In this document: positions 48,004 to 60,312 of the stretch, piece by piece
Position numbering within the stretch: position 1 is the first letter of the stretch
How the letters are laid out: each line of letters begins with the position of its first letter
From: Gymnothorax reevesii
Lineage: Eukaryota; Chordata; Actinopteri; Anguilliformes; Muraenidae
Direction: 5' to 3'
Assembly: GCA_029721435.1 (NCBI GenBank)
Contig: CM056580.1
Coordinates: 75,789,367 to 75,853,366 of the forward strand
DNA length: 64,000 nt
Program-made: the position numbers and the translations under genes
The notes under the pieces: model-generated
The model's input: only the letters and a program-made list of their open reading frames with translations
Databases searched by the model: none
Told to the model about the DNA's origin: nothing

Positions 48004-49123
48004 ATTTTTTATTATAATTTCCAAAAGTATTAAACATTGATGACACAATGAAACCAATACAAACATCACATACATTCTTTATATTATAAATATTGTTGAT
48101 TACGGACAGGTTATTCTGTTTAGTGACACCTGGTGAAAGTAGAAAATAGGTTACACAGCAGTTTACACATGGTTCTCACAAATCATATGTGGTCATGTTT
48201 CAGATCATGTTTCCGAAAGGCACCAAATATTGCGCTGCACAACTTCTCCCACTGATGCCAATTCATTTATGTAGAAAACACCCCCCAAAATATAACAACA
48301 CCCTGCCCTGGCAGAAAAATTCCAGTTAGTCCTTTTAATTTAACCAATACTGCACGTCTTATGTGCAGCAAATACGTCAAGAATACTGTTGCTCTTTATG
48401 AATGTCAAATTTCCAACTTGCATACACTACTCAAGACTCAATACCCAAGTATGGTACAACTGTTAAATTTGTTGTTGATGCCATCTAAATCAAATTCCTA
48501 AAGCCATTCGATTATACAGCACATAATATTACGCCTTATTGAGGATAGCCTTTCAATACCCTCTGTAGCTAGAAAATTTAATTTGTTTTCCAAAACTGAA
48601 CAACTGATGCAAAACTTTTGGTTGTGTTCTACAAAAACAAGATGTTCCCTCCCTAGCAGATGGTACACAACTTTGAGGCCACTTTGCAAATGGTATGGCA
48701 CTAAAAATAGTTACAGCCAGCTCTTGTCTGTTCATCATTCAATATTTATGTTTCACAGAAAGAATTCACTGCCATTAATCTGTATTAGTTGTTGCTGGGG
48801 TTACATGTCAAGTGAGGCGTGGGCTTTATATGCCCAGGCCATTTCACCCATCTAACACAAGAGACCTGCTTTACACACTAACAAACCGCAAGGCACCAGG
48901 TCTTAGTGCAGTGTCAGGGGCAAACAGGTCCCAACACAGGCTGTGATGGCAAAGCCCACACTGTTATATTAATCTGCCTCTCATCCGTTCACTTTGGCAG
49001 GCTTGGATGCGAACGTTCTCACAGACACACCTGGACCTTGAGATCCCAACTGAACCAGTAATCAGGTCCAACTGCTGAGAGAATTTCCCAGCAGTATTTC
49101 AGGAGACATTGCGTTTTCTGACA
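48004..49123. other. Intronic DNA, nothing recognised
   Basis: AT-rich, no coding signal or clear repeat. Confidence 0.45.
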
Positions 49124-50240
49124 CATTTTTATTTGTTTTTTAATTAGGATCCCCATTAGCTAAAGCCATGACATCAGCAAGTTTTTTCTGAGGTCTGACG
49201 CAGCACACAATAATATATATATGGTATAAATTCAGACAGCACGTTACTTGTAAAGATCCACAGTCAAACCTTTCAGTAGCAAGCAAGTTGAGTCATCTAA
49301 ACCTTATTGTAGTAAGCGCTCTTTGTAGTTTTCTTGAAAGCGGCTGAGGTATTTTTCATAGCATGCTTTGGTAAAGAGTTCCATTCTTTAATAGCTTTGT
49401 TAATTACAGCAGATATTGAGAAGATCGATCTAAAGCCTAGCCAATTTACAATATCCAGGACTGGCCTGTCTGGTCAGATAGTTATATTTGTTTCTGAAGT
49501 ACACTACCTGGTCAGAAAAATATCATTTAATGTAATTTATGACATTGTGTAAGAAAATCAGATGACCAGATTGCAATCTCTCCATCTATCTTCACAGAAA
49601 GCCATAACAGATTTCTGTGTTTTGAAAAACCTTAATGAAATGGAGAACTAATCTGGCGGCTTTGTTTTGAGCGTATTGGAGTTCTCCTTTATCTCTCTTA
49701 CCTGCAGCTGCCCAAGTACCAGAACAGCACTCAAGGTGTGACAAAACTAAAGCTTCGATCACTTCAGAGTGTGAGTGATCCAGTTCAGAGGGCTTGCCGT
49801 TACATAACTTCAACATTTTCTCATATGAACAATACTCTTTCCCATTTCAGTGGCAATAGTATCAATGCACATAGTCCTTGTAAGTCTAGCATCACAATGC
49901 TGAGAAACAGTCTTTTAAACTTGTACAACTAGCTTTCCATTAGGTGATAAGCCTAGCTGAGGATTACTGACCAGCATAAGTGTAGGTCCAAACACCATGC
50001 ATTTTGTCACATCCACCACAAATTTGTTTTTTATCACACAGTCCACCACTGTTCTGAGCTCAATGCTTAGCGCATCACTTGGCTATTGAAATGTTAATGT
50101 TGCACTGCATATAGTTGAATCATTTGTATCCATAACCACTTCTGCTTTACCTAATGCTGATGGGTTACCATTTGCAAATGTAGAATATAGGAGTATATAT
50201 GAGTGTAGGACTATAGGACATTGTGAGGCAGAATAATTGA
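49124..50240 (-). mobile_element. Non-LTR retrotransposon 3' fragment, antisense to the plus strand
   Basis: Read on the minus strand it holds the C-terminal part of a reverse transcriptase ORF in pieces: VVDVTKCMVFG-like text, NPQLGLSPNGKLVVQV, then ALVLSHLECCSGTW and QYAQNKAARLVLHF (49592-49816). These are residues characteristic of the RT thumb/C-terminal region of fish LINEs. It ends near 49124-49143 in a T-rich stretch and AGGATCCCCATTAGCT, a common 3' end of such LINEs. Stops and frameshifts are many. The exact clade (L2, Rex or related) was not settled. Confidence 0.75.
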
Positions 50241-53035
50241 ATAAAAAAAAAAAAAAAAAACCTCAGCCTGTCTTGTTTGTGCCCAGTCTTGGTAGCATTT
50301 TGCTACAGAAGCCAGACATTGCGCAAATTGGACACTATTTGTGTGGTAGAGAACAATTTAAATAAAGTTTCAGGTTATGTATTCTGAAACAAGGTTCCTC
50401 CTGTGGCACAGTCACACTACTGCACTGTGTGTAGGATACAGTATGTATAAGATAAAAAACAAAAAAACTGCAGAATGAAGCAGAAGCACTTTACGCTTAT
50501 TAACTCCAAGCAGTTTATATGGAAACTGGGAAGCAATGAACCTATAAACTCTGGACCATCTGCAATCTCTCTGAATACTGCTATGCTGAGCGCAGATTTT
50601 TGATTTCCACTGCCCAGCACTGAGAGCAGGATTGGGCCGTTATCTAAACGCTGCAGAATAAGTCACTGAATGACACACTCCTTCTTTTCTGATGACCTTG
50701 CTCTGTCCTTCAGAGCTGTCCCTGTGCTCGGGGTGATACACACCAACTCATCTCCCTACATCTGTGCGCCGAGTTATGCAGGGGAGAAGGGAGGTGGGTC
50801 CTTTTAATTAAATAAATAACAGAAATCCAATCAAAGGTGCTGTATCAGGGAGGGACACAGCCAACCCCACCCCTTTCCTTACCTCAAGTGCAAATATGGG
50901 GAAAATATTCCGAGGGCTCGTCCGCATCAGGAGACCAGGACTGAATAATTCCCCAATGTTAGGTTTGGACTCAAGCGACTGCACAGAACAGCGCGCCGTG
51001 TTCTCTCTGCCAGAACAGACATTGCTCACATCTGCCATGAAACAGTATAAAGGGCTTCTCTAAAAACAAAAGTGCGATCGCATGATGACAGGTGGTGGAA
51101 AGGACTTGAGGAACGATAAAACTTTAATGCATCTATTTTGGGTGGATCTTGGCCGAAAGTTTCATCTACCTACTTTGCCTTGTTTGAAACAAAAGTTGGA
51201 GTTCTGGGTTGGAGAAAAACTTTTTACCTGTCTACGTTTTTCTGGCCAGTTTGATATTTCTTGTTTCCACTTTTTCCATTTTCCACTTTAAAGCTTTGAA
51301 ATATGTGAATAATCGTAAGGGAATTAAAGCATGAAGCTCCTTTTGCTAGTTTTTATTATATTTCTTTCACAAGCAGATATTAGATTTTCCTGCACCAAAA
51401 ACTCATAACTCACCTGGAGCATAACTGATCTAATCTTTGCTGCACATACAGTTAGGCATTCCAGATTCTAAAACTATACTGAAAGTACAGGCTACAGTGC
51501 TGTGTGGGAGAAAAGTTTCCACCGCAGTGCATTTTACAAATCTGTAGCCCAGAGCGACACACTGCATTTCAGCAAAATGCTTCCAATTTATTCTTTCATC
51601 TTAACAATAACATAATCAATATGTTGACAGGCCAGCACAGAATCTACAGTAAGTTTCACTTGTACAAATTTTTGCCAGAGAAATCAGGGTAAAACACACT
51701 TCAGTGCTGGCTTTACCTCCTCACTATAAAAGGCGGCGGATGATAGGTAACTGCATTGCATACATCGGTCTTCCCAGCCGTATTTTTAACATGGCGGCTC
51801 TTTTACAAACTCCATTAATAGTGGAGCCCGATTAGCCTTGAAGCCGGGTTTTTAGCAGCAGAAGAATTGGAAAGAGCCCTGATTCTGCTTACCAGTGATG
51901 CAGAGCTGGTTTCTTCAGGGCCAGGAAATGCACTCAGCCTCTGTTCATCTCCCCCAAGGCGCATGAAGGAAGTAGGACAGCAGCTCAGAGAAAATTGGCG
52001 CTTAATATAAAAAGGGATGCCGGAGTCTAATGCTGCTGCAGACCATGTCTGGACTAGTGCAACAGCCCCGACAAAATATTCAGAACCAATTTCACCTTCC
52101 ACCCCTTACTCAATCAAACCCAATGCGACCATGATGCAGACTGGTGTGTCTATAGGACATGGAAAACACAGACATGATTCCTATGAACTATAAAGTGTTC
52201 TCACCTGAATCTCTGATAAAGAAACAATTTCAATCAAGTGTTTGAGAGAAATATTGTAGCAGCCCAGCTACAATTGCATAATTGCTTCTGTGAAGGCATT
52301 GAGACCACTTTCACAAGATAACGCCAACTGGAGTCTTTGTCTTCAGTGTGAAAAGGCAGATTATGAATTACAACATAGCTGGATCGCTAACAAGAACAGC
52401 AAGAAATTGGCCGCATGAATTATAATTACTTGAATGCGTGGCTATTATATGGTGAATTAACGCACTGAGAAGCACAAAAGAAATCAATTGGAAGTTTCTG
52501 TTCTCTGAAAGGAAAAACTTCCCAATCTCCAAATGCTACTGCAAACAAAATAGAAAAAAGGTGGCGGAGACATTTCAAGTACAGAAAAAATAAACAGTGC
52601 TGGCACAATGGGTATTGCACCATAAATAAACTGAGTTTAGAATGGGCCTGAGACTGAGAGACAAAAGCATTATATTTGACTTTAGGAAGGAAACTGACCT
52701 GAAAAATATTCAGGCAAGCAGTAAGAGCTTCTTTCAACTCCCAGCACAATGAATGCAATGACAGGCAGCTCTACCTCAAAGCATATGCGTCCACAATGAA
52801 AATCTACACAGAGGCAAAAATTTACCGAGCAGTTTTATGCTGCCACCATTTGAGCCAGAGAAAAGTGCCTAACGCTATTTTTAAAACAAAAACCTTAGCT
52901 GGGGATTTTTATACGTTTTCAAATGGATGCGCTCTTGACAGATGCAAATACTAACCATTCTATGTAAGCAAAACTTCCAGAATTTCAGCAGTCGAGATGG
53001 CACTATCCATGCCAGGCTTTTTTTTTCAGTCAAAA
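50241..53035. other. Intronic DNA with a poly-A run
   Basis: An A18 run lies at about 50242-50260. The rest has no gene and no recognised repeat. The 95- to 110-codon minus-strand frames at 51815-52102 and 52426-52758 have no domain, and the ZMAT4 first-finger exon was looked for and not found. Confidence 0.45.
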
Positions 53036-53062
53036 CTTTATTTATTTATTTATTTATTTATT
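53036..53062. repeat. (TTTA)n microsatellite
   Basis: Six to seven TTTA units run directly into the TA target of the Tc1 element that follows. Confidence 0.9.
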
Positions 53063-53064
53063 TA

Positions 53065-54699
53065 CAGTATCTCACAAAAGTGAGTACACCCCTCACATTT
53101 TGACAATTAATTTATTATATCTTTCAAGGGACAATGCTCCAGAAGTGAAACTTCTATATATTCTAGAGTAGTCATGGTACAATATGTGTAGCAGTGTAGA
53201 TTTACTGTACTGCCCAAATACCTGAACAAACAGTCACTATTTCCAAAATGAATGGCAACAGAAGTGAGTACACACCCCAATTGATAATGGTCAACCAAGC
53301 AATGAAACACGACTTGTTCATCATGTACATGCTGTTGTCTGTTCGACTGGGCCATATGAGGTTGTGTAACATGTTGAAGGGTTAAATTGTAGTGCTTTAG
53401 GTGCAATGCTCTCATTCTGGTCACTGTAGGGTCAACATGGCACCTCATGGGAAAGAACTCTCTGAGGATCTGAAAAAGAGAATTGTTGCTCTCCACAAAG
53501 ATGGTCTAAGCTACAAGAAGATCTGTGAAACCATGAAATTGAGCTACAGCACGGTGGCCAAGGTTATCCAGCGGTTTTCCAAGACGAGTTCTGCTCGGAA
53601 AAGGCCTTATCAGGGTCGACCGAAGAGGTTGAGTCCTTGTGCTCTGTGCCAGGTGCACAAGTTGGCTTCAGAAAACAGACGCAGGAGTGCTGGCAGCATT
53701 GCTAACAAGGTTGTAGCAGTGGGATAACAGCCTGTCAGTGCTCAGACCATACGCCGTGCTCTAAGCAAAGTTGGTCTGCGTGGCCGTCAGCCAAGATGGA
53801 AGCCTCTCCTGAAGCTAACCCACAAGAAAGCCCGAAAACAGTTTGTTGAAGACAACCAGTCCAAGAACATGAACTACTAGAACCATGTTCTATGGTCTGA
53901 CGAGACCAAGATAAACTTTTTCCGCTCAGATGGTGTCCAGCATGTGTGGTGGCGCCCTGGTGAGAAGTATCAAAACAAGTTTGTACTGCCTACAGTCAAA
54001 CATGGTGCTGACAGCTTCATGTTCTGGGGCTGCATGAGTGCTTCTGGTCCTGGGGAGCTGCACTTCATTAATGGAATAATGGATCCAACATGTACTGTGA
54101 GATTCTGAAGCAGAACATGATGCCCTCCCTTCAGAAACTGGGCCACACTGCTGTTTTCCAACGTGATAACGACCCAAAACACACCTCCAAGATGGCAACT
54201 GACTTCCTGAAGAAGCTGAAAGTGATGGTGTGGCCAAGTATGTCTCCAGACCTGAATCCCATTGAGCACCGGTGGGGCATGCTCAAGAGGAAGGTGGAGG
54301 AGCAGCAGGTGTCCAACATCCACCAGCTCCGTGATGTTGTCATGGAGGAGTGGAGGATCCCAGCAACAACCTATGCAGTTCTGGTGAATTCCATTCCTCG
54401 GAGAATCAAGGCAGTGCTGGACAAGGGCGGTCGCACTAAATATTGACACTATGGACACAATTTGGCATGTTGACGGTGAGGTGTACACACTTTTGTTGCC
54501 TCCCATTTTGGAAATAGTGACTGTTTGTTCAGTTATTTGGACAGTGCAGTAAATCTACACTGCTACAGCTATTGCTAATGACAGGTAATGACTACTCTAG
54601 AATATATTCAGTTTTCATTTCTGTAACGTTGTCCCATAAAAAGATATACTAAATTAATAGTCGAAATGTGAAGGGTGTACTCACTTTTGTGAGATACTG
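53065..54699 (+). mobile_element. Tc1-like DNA transposon with long IR/DR ends (family 3)
   Basis: The ends are CAGTATCTCACAAAAGTGAG, inverted at 53065 and 54699, flanked by TA (53063-53064 and 54700-54701). The inverted arms stay alignable for about 210-220 bp. Each carries a second copy of the AAGTGAGTACACACC-type motif at its inner end (53261-53278 and the complement near 54481-54500), the IR/DR arrangement known from Sleeping Beauty-type elements. Total about 1.63 kb. This is the best preserved DNA transposon here. Confidence 0.93.
53437..54446 (+). pseudogene. Tc1-like transposase (family 3), three lesions
   Basis: ATG at 53437 opens MAPHGKELSEDLKKRI, then the paired helix-turn-helix region with the GRPKRLS basic hook. 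The catalytic core has WSDETK (first Asp, 53899-53901), FQRDNDPKHTSK (second Asp) and PDLNPIEHRWG (Glu). The frame is broken by TAA at 53725-53727, TAG at 53878-53880 (where Trp is usual) and a one-base loss near 54085. I count 32 residues between the second Asp and the Glu, two fewer than the family's 34, from a 6-bp deletion near 54218-54232. It ends with TGA at 54444-54446. Inactive. Confidence 0.9.
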
Positions 54700-54701
54700 T
54701 A

Positions 54702-56245
54702 TTTATTATCCAGATCAAATTATACCATTGACCCTATATCGCTCTGTTCTGTAAATTATCATCCTTGAGGGCGAGGGACTGCTGGTTTTCTACACTCACT
54801 TCACCTCAGAGTCAGGTGTGAAGTTAGAAGGAGTTCTAACTGAAGTTAACAGCCAGAGAGGAAGGAAATCAGGGCTAAATTTGGATTTGAGGGCCAGATT
54901 TGTGGACCCCTGCTATATCCCTGCTGTGGATCCAGAGCACTCGTTATCAGTATTGCTCCTGGACACCACCTGTGTATGCATGTTCTTATTCCAACTGCAA
55001 CTGCGATCACTAATTTTAACAGGTGTATATTTTTCAGAACTAGGTCTATTCATGTTGGAAGGGACTGTTTACCCTCTGGTCATATCTAGTCACATTTGAA
55101 TCTATCCTTAATGAGAACGCATCTGCCCTTTGTGACAGCAGGCATGTGCACACAGATATGTCTTCGCACAAGTCATCTGCGTCAACAAATAAAAATGTTT
55201 TATTTGCGAAAGCACTGATGGTATTAAAATTCGATTCAAACCGAGAAAATTTACGCACTTGTAGTGAATGTTTGGATGGAATTTTGCCCTGGAGGACGGC
55301 AAACAGTTCATCAGCTGTACCTGATGAGGCTGAGAAGGTGAAAAAAAAAACAGATGGCTAGCTTTTAAGGTTTTTAACAATGCTTATCTTGTACATTCGG
55401 GCAAAAAACCACATGGATTCCAACCTGACCATTCTCATTAATGTCGTATCAGGTTTGTATCCAATCTAGTATTACATAAGGTTAGCCTCATAGCATCATT
55501 GTCTGAGCAATAGTTTTGCCAAATTGTGATATCGGCTGCCAGTTTTTTCATGCTGGCAAAAAAGTGTTTTTTTTTCTCAAAACCTCAAAAAAATAAATAA
55601 GATCCATTTGCTTAAATAATAATCAAAGTTAAAAACAAATGAGATGGGCAATTACTGTATGCAAAAAGGCTAACAATAAGAAGATGACTCAATTCTGAAT
55701 TAAAGACTTAATCCAAGATTGAATTTCTGCATCCACACAGCCCAGAAAAGATCAGGTCTGTGTCAAATTAAGGCAAAAAAATAAAAAATAAAAAATCTGA
55801 TTTGAGTCACTCAAGTCTGCTAGTGTGAATGTAGCAATATTTACTGATATAGCAATAGCCAAATGCCATTTAGATTTCAGATGTGCCAGCATTTACAACT
55901 AAATGACCCAATTAAAGATTAATGAATGACTAGGGTCCAATTTACATTGCTTAACGCGCAATTTTTATTTCCTTTATCATAATACAGGTTAGGCTCGTAA
56001 TCATTTGCCTTTCCTTTGAATTTTTCATTAACTACTGACTAACTAGTTTTTTCAGAAGCCAGCACCCAGTTTCAACAATGAGTTGTACCAGGCAAGTGTG
56101 CACTGCACATAGGGGCCAACTTATATAAGACCTGTCAGAATATTCATGAGTGAAAAGGATGCTGCAAGATCAACTGGAGGTTCTAGTGAACTTGAGACTC
56201 AACTGGTCTGCCACCCTATCGTGCCCCTTTTGGGAGGGGGTTACA
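54702..56245. other. Intronic DNA, nothing recognised
   Basis: AT-rich; short chance frames only (for example 54818-55099). A-rich runs occur at 55340-55350 and 55780-55800. Confidence 0.45.
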
Positions 56246-58580
56246 AAGTTACAATGAAAAATAGGACCAAGGGTCCTGTAGCTTACCAGCAAGCAGTCTT
56301 ACAGCAATCATACAAGTTATGAAAATTTCATGAGAAGTTTGAGGTTTAAAAATCAAAGTCAAGGTCACCAAATAAAAGTTAACATATATTTATAAGACCT
56401 TATGAAACACAATCCTAAGCTCTGAAGCAGTTTTGGTGATACAAGTCATTATAATATGTCAATAACTATTCAATATGTCAACTGCGAGCTTTAAAAGGTC
56501 ACAGAATGTCAAGTTGCGTTCAGCAAGTGGACTTCATATATGACTTTCTAAATGTCTCTCTACAAACCTTGGCTCAATCTGTGACCATTTTGGTGATGCA
56601 AGTCATTGTAATTTCACTGTCGAGTTTGACCCGCAAAGGTCTCTGACAGTCAAGTTGAATGTAACAAAATGAAAGTTCATATGTGACTTCCTAGATGTCA
56701 GTAACACTGAGGTAGTCAGTAAAGTCCGAGGCTCTATCTGTGACCATTTTAGTGAAACAAGTCATTGAATTTTCACCAGGTCACAATTGACCTTTGAAGG
56801 TCAATACGAAGGTCACCAAATGAAAGTTCATATATGAACTCTATGTCTCTAATATAAACCTAGACTCCATCTATGACCGTTTTGGCAATACAAGTGATTG
56901 TAATTATATTATTTCAAGTTTGACCTTCAAATGTCATCAACAGTCAAGCTGAATGTCACCAAATGAAAGTTCATATTTGACTTCCCATGTCAGTAACACA
57001 AACCTAGGCCACATTTGTGACTTTTTCAGTGACAGAGGTCATTGAATTTTCTCTTGGTCAAGATAGACCTTCAAAGGTCAACATGAAGGTCACCGAATGA
57101 AAGTTCATACAGACTTCCTATACGTCTCCAATACAAACCTACACTCAATCTGTAACGATTTTGCTGATATAAGTCATTACAATTTCACTGTACAGTTTGG
57201 TCGTTGAAGGTCACCAAATGAAACTTCATACATGACTTCCTATATGGCCACAATACAAACCTAAGCTCTATCTATAATAGTTTTGGTGATCTATAATAGT
57301 TTTGGTCATTGAAATTTCACTATGTGAAGTTCAAGGCCACCAAATGAATGTATGACTACTTATACATCTCCAATACAAACCAAAACTATCTCTAACCATT
57401 TTGCTGATATAAGTCAATAAAATTTAACTGTAAAGTTTAGGCATTCAAGGTCACTGAAGGTCAAGTTCAATGTCACCAAATTAAACTTCATACATGACTT
57501 CCTATATTCCCGCAATTCGAATCTATGCTCTATCTGTAATTGTTTTGATGATAGAAATCATTAAAATTTCACTACATGAAGTTTGACCTTCTAAGGTCGC
57601 CGAAGGTCACCAAATGAAAGTTAATTTATGAATCCCAGTAAGTTTCAATGCACATATGTTTCCAATCTTCAATATTTTCAAGCCTAGAAACCTTTAAAAA
57701 TTGTAACATTTTGCTTGACCTCAAGTATGACCTTTCAAAGTCATCTGAGGCGCACTTTAACACAGCAAAAATATAGGTCATATATTACTTCCTATATGTC
57801 AGTAATACAAACTTAATCTCTATCTGCAACCATTTAGCTTCCACAGGTGATTTGGCCCATTTTCCATAACGTAAAGTACAGCATCCCCACTAGACCCACT
57901 TCCATCAATTCAATCAAAATGGCACTCGCACTGTACATAAAGCATATCAAGGTGAGTTGATTGCCAGATTTAGAAAAAAAGTTATCAGACAGCTTTTGAG
58001 AAATAATCTTTTGAAATTTCAAGTCATATCTTTTAACATTGTAAATATATTCCCTAACCTCGAGTTTGCCCTTTCAAAGTCATCTGCGATTAAATTTAAT
58101 ATTGCCAAAATATACGTCATAGATGACTTCCTATATGTCGATAATACAAACTTAATCTCTGCAACCATTTGGCCTCCACAGGCCATCTTGCATATTCATA
58201 AAGTACAGCTACCCCAATAGACCCACTTCTGTCGATTCAATCAAAATGGCGCTCGCACTGTACATTGATGGTACCAAGGCCAGTTGATTGCCTGATTAAA
58301 AAAGAAAAAAATTTATCTAGCAGTTTTTGAGAAATAATTTTTTGAAATTTCTCAGTCCCATCTTTAACATTGGAACCAAAATTTCAAGGGCCCATAAAAC
58401 AGACAAAAATGATTCAATCAAAAATCTGAGAAAAACATCTGGAGATATGGTCTAGTAGTAGGTCTTTGCAAATTTACACAAAAATTCATCAGGCCAAAAA
58501 AAAGATAAAAAAAAGTTCCAGATGACGGACGCCACACCATGGCAATAGCTTATTGGCCCATAGGGCCGGTCAGCTAAAAA
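56246..58580. repeat. Degenerate tandem array, 125-150 bp unit, AGGTCA-rich
   Basis: The unit reads roughly GAAAGTTCATA...GACTTCCTATATG...CAATACAAACCTA...CTCTATCTGTGACCATTTTG...AAGTCATT...TTTCACT...AGTTTGACCTTCAAAGGTCA...AAGTT. Starts of GAAAGTTCAT-type text fall near 56670, 56821, 56966, 57098, 57223, 57350, 57480 and 57617, a spacing of 125-150 bp. It begins with AATAGGACCAAGGGTCCTGT near 56265 and ends with a non-repeated tail (57640-58580) closing GGCCCATAGGGCCGGTCAGC. The tail itself has two related blocks (57880-58030 and 58210-58380). It looks like the internal satellite of a large dispersed repeat; a shorter copy is at 36200-36665. Confidence 0.82.
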
Positions 58581-60303
58581 ACAAACTAGTTCATGTCCCT
58601 AAGATGCTGTATGTAAAATTTAATCGTATTTGATCAACATTTGCCACCAACAGAAGTCAAAGGTCATTCAAATAGGTGTCTCTGAGTGCAACACTGTCAT
58701 AGGTCAGCTATTTTTAATCTGTCATTAATATGTTGACACATGTTGTATACTTCTTACATACCAAGTTTATCTGTTTATCTGCATTGAAAATATCCTAAAT
58801 GGACAACATCAGTTATTCAATATAACCACCCTGCCGCGCACATCTTTAGGGGCGCGGGGCTTTTCCGCAATACAAAAGTATTTCATATTCTAAAGATGCT
58901 GTTTTGTCAAACTTGAACAATATTTGTGACCGCTAGAGGTTATGGGTAGAATTTTTACGGACAGCAGGTGAAAGACAACAGAGGATGACAGAGTTAAAAA
59001 TGAAAACAGCCCTGAAAATCAGTTTCATGTGAAAACCTCATTTTGCAATTAGCACAACACTCTTACTTTATACAAGCAAACTAAAGGGCTCAGTTGGCTT
59101 TTCGGATAGCTGCATTTCAAATGAATATTTCTCATTATATTGTAACCCCTAACGCTCGCACAACCGTCACCATCTTTTTCCTCATAACCTCCATTTCCTC
59201 CAGGACCCATCATTTATTCAGGAAAGTATAAGAAAAAAGGACAAAATATCACGTCAAGTCTAATTATAAACTAAAAGACTGATTGCTCTCAGCACTGAGT
59301 GAAGAACATTAACAAACACGGCTCTGCTCAGTCACTGCATTGCAGATGTGTCGCACTCAGGAGGCATTTGCATGGGTGTCATATAAAGGAAAGAGGCTGC
59401 AGAATTTTCCCCTTCACGCCATGAGATGCTGAGAAACGGGCAGACGAAGCTGCTTCTTCCCTCTGCACCTTCTCGCCCGCCAGATTGCGTCAACACAGCT
59501 CATTATCCTGAGCAGATACATGAAGAATCACCCTTTGTTCTCTGGAGCTAAATTAATTCACGGAAAGAGGAGAAGATATTTTTAAAGCGAGGAAGAGCAG
59601 AATCTCAGGTCCCAAATATTACCTTTTACTTTTAAAACAACAGTTCATTAAGATCTACTAAAAATAGCCATGAGGGTATAGTCAGAAGAGCAATCCAATG
59701 GTGAGCAGGAAAGAGCACAGATAGAAATGACCATCACAAAAAAAAGAATAACCTGTTTTGTGACAAGGCGCGCTACAAGCATTTTATTGGTAACTTAGGA
59801 GTTCTTGGCTCAACCCATTATTCTCTCCACACCAAAATCTGGAGCTCACCCACGCAAAGCTCAATGCTATGACTCGTCTGTTGCCTCGCTCTCACCAAAC
59901 CACCAGGCATGTGCAGTGTAGCAGAGTCAGTCAGGCCTTACATAATTCTGCTCGCATAAGGGTCCCCTATTAATGTGTTTTTTTATGTGATTTTTTTTGT
60001 ACTCATGTTATAATATTCTTGGAAGTCCAAAAGGGAGGTTCATAAACATTTTGGCAAAATACCTTTAAAATCCATGATTTATACGTCAACTGATTCTGAA
60101 ACTCTGAAAAACAGACTGCTCTAAGAGGGCACCCGCTCTATGAAATGAGCTTTGCTCTGATTGGCCAATCACTGGCCCCATTTGTCAACAGATTGAACCA
60201 TGTCAGAATCCTGAAGCTGAATTAACATGCAACAGTATCAAAATACACATTACTAATAATAGGTAACCATTACTGTTAAAACACTATAGTTAAGTGGATG
60301 ATA
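58581..60303. other. Intronic DNA, partly repeat-like
   Basis: The part 58600-58960 has repeat-like text (two blocks each with 'AAGATGCTGT', TTGA(T/A)CAA(C/T)ATTTG and an AGGTCA-like site), perhaps an extension of the preceding array family. From 58960 nothing is recognised. Confidence 0.4.
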
Positions 60304-60312
60304 ACAAATTTC
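60304..60312. repeat. Left 9-bp target duplication
   Basis: ACAAATTTC, exact copy at 61474-61482. Confidence 0.85.

Noticed and set aside
56246..58580. CRISPR-like or centromeric array
   Set aside because: Units are long, degenerate and directly abutting with no spacers, in a fish intron; a second copy with the same boundary points to a dispersed repeat.
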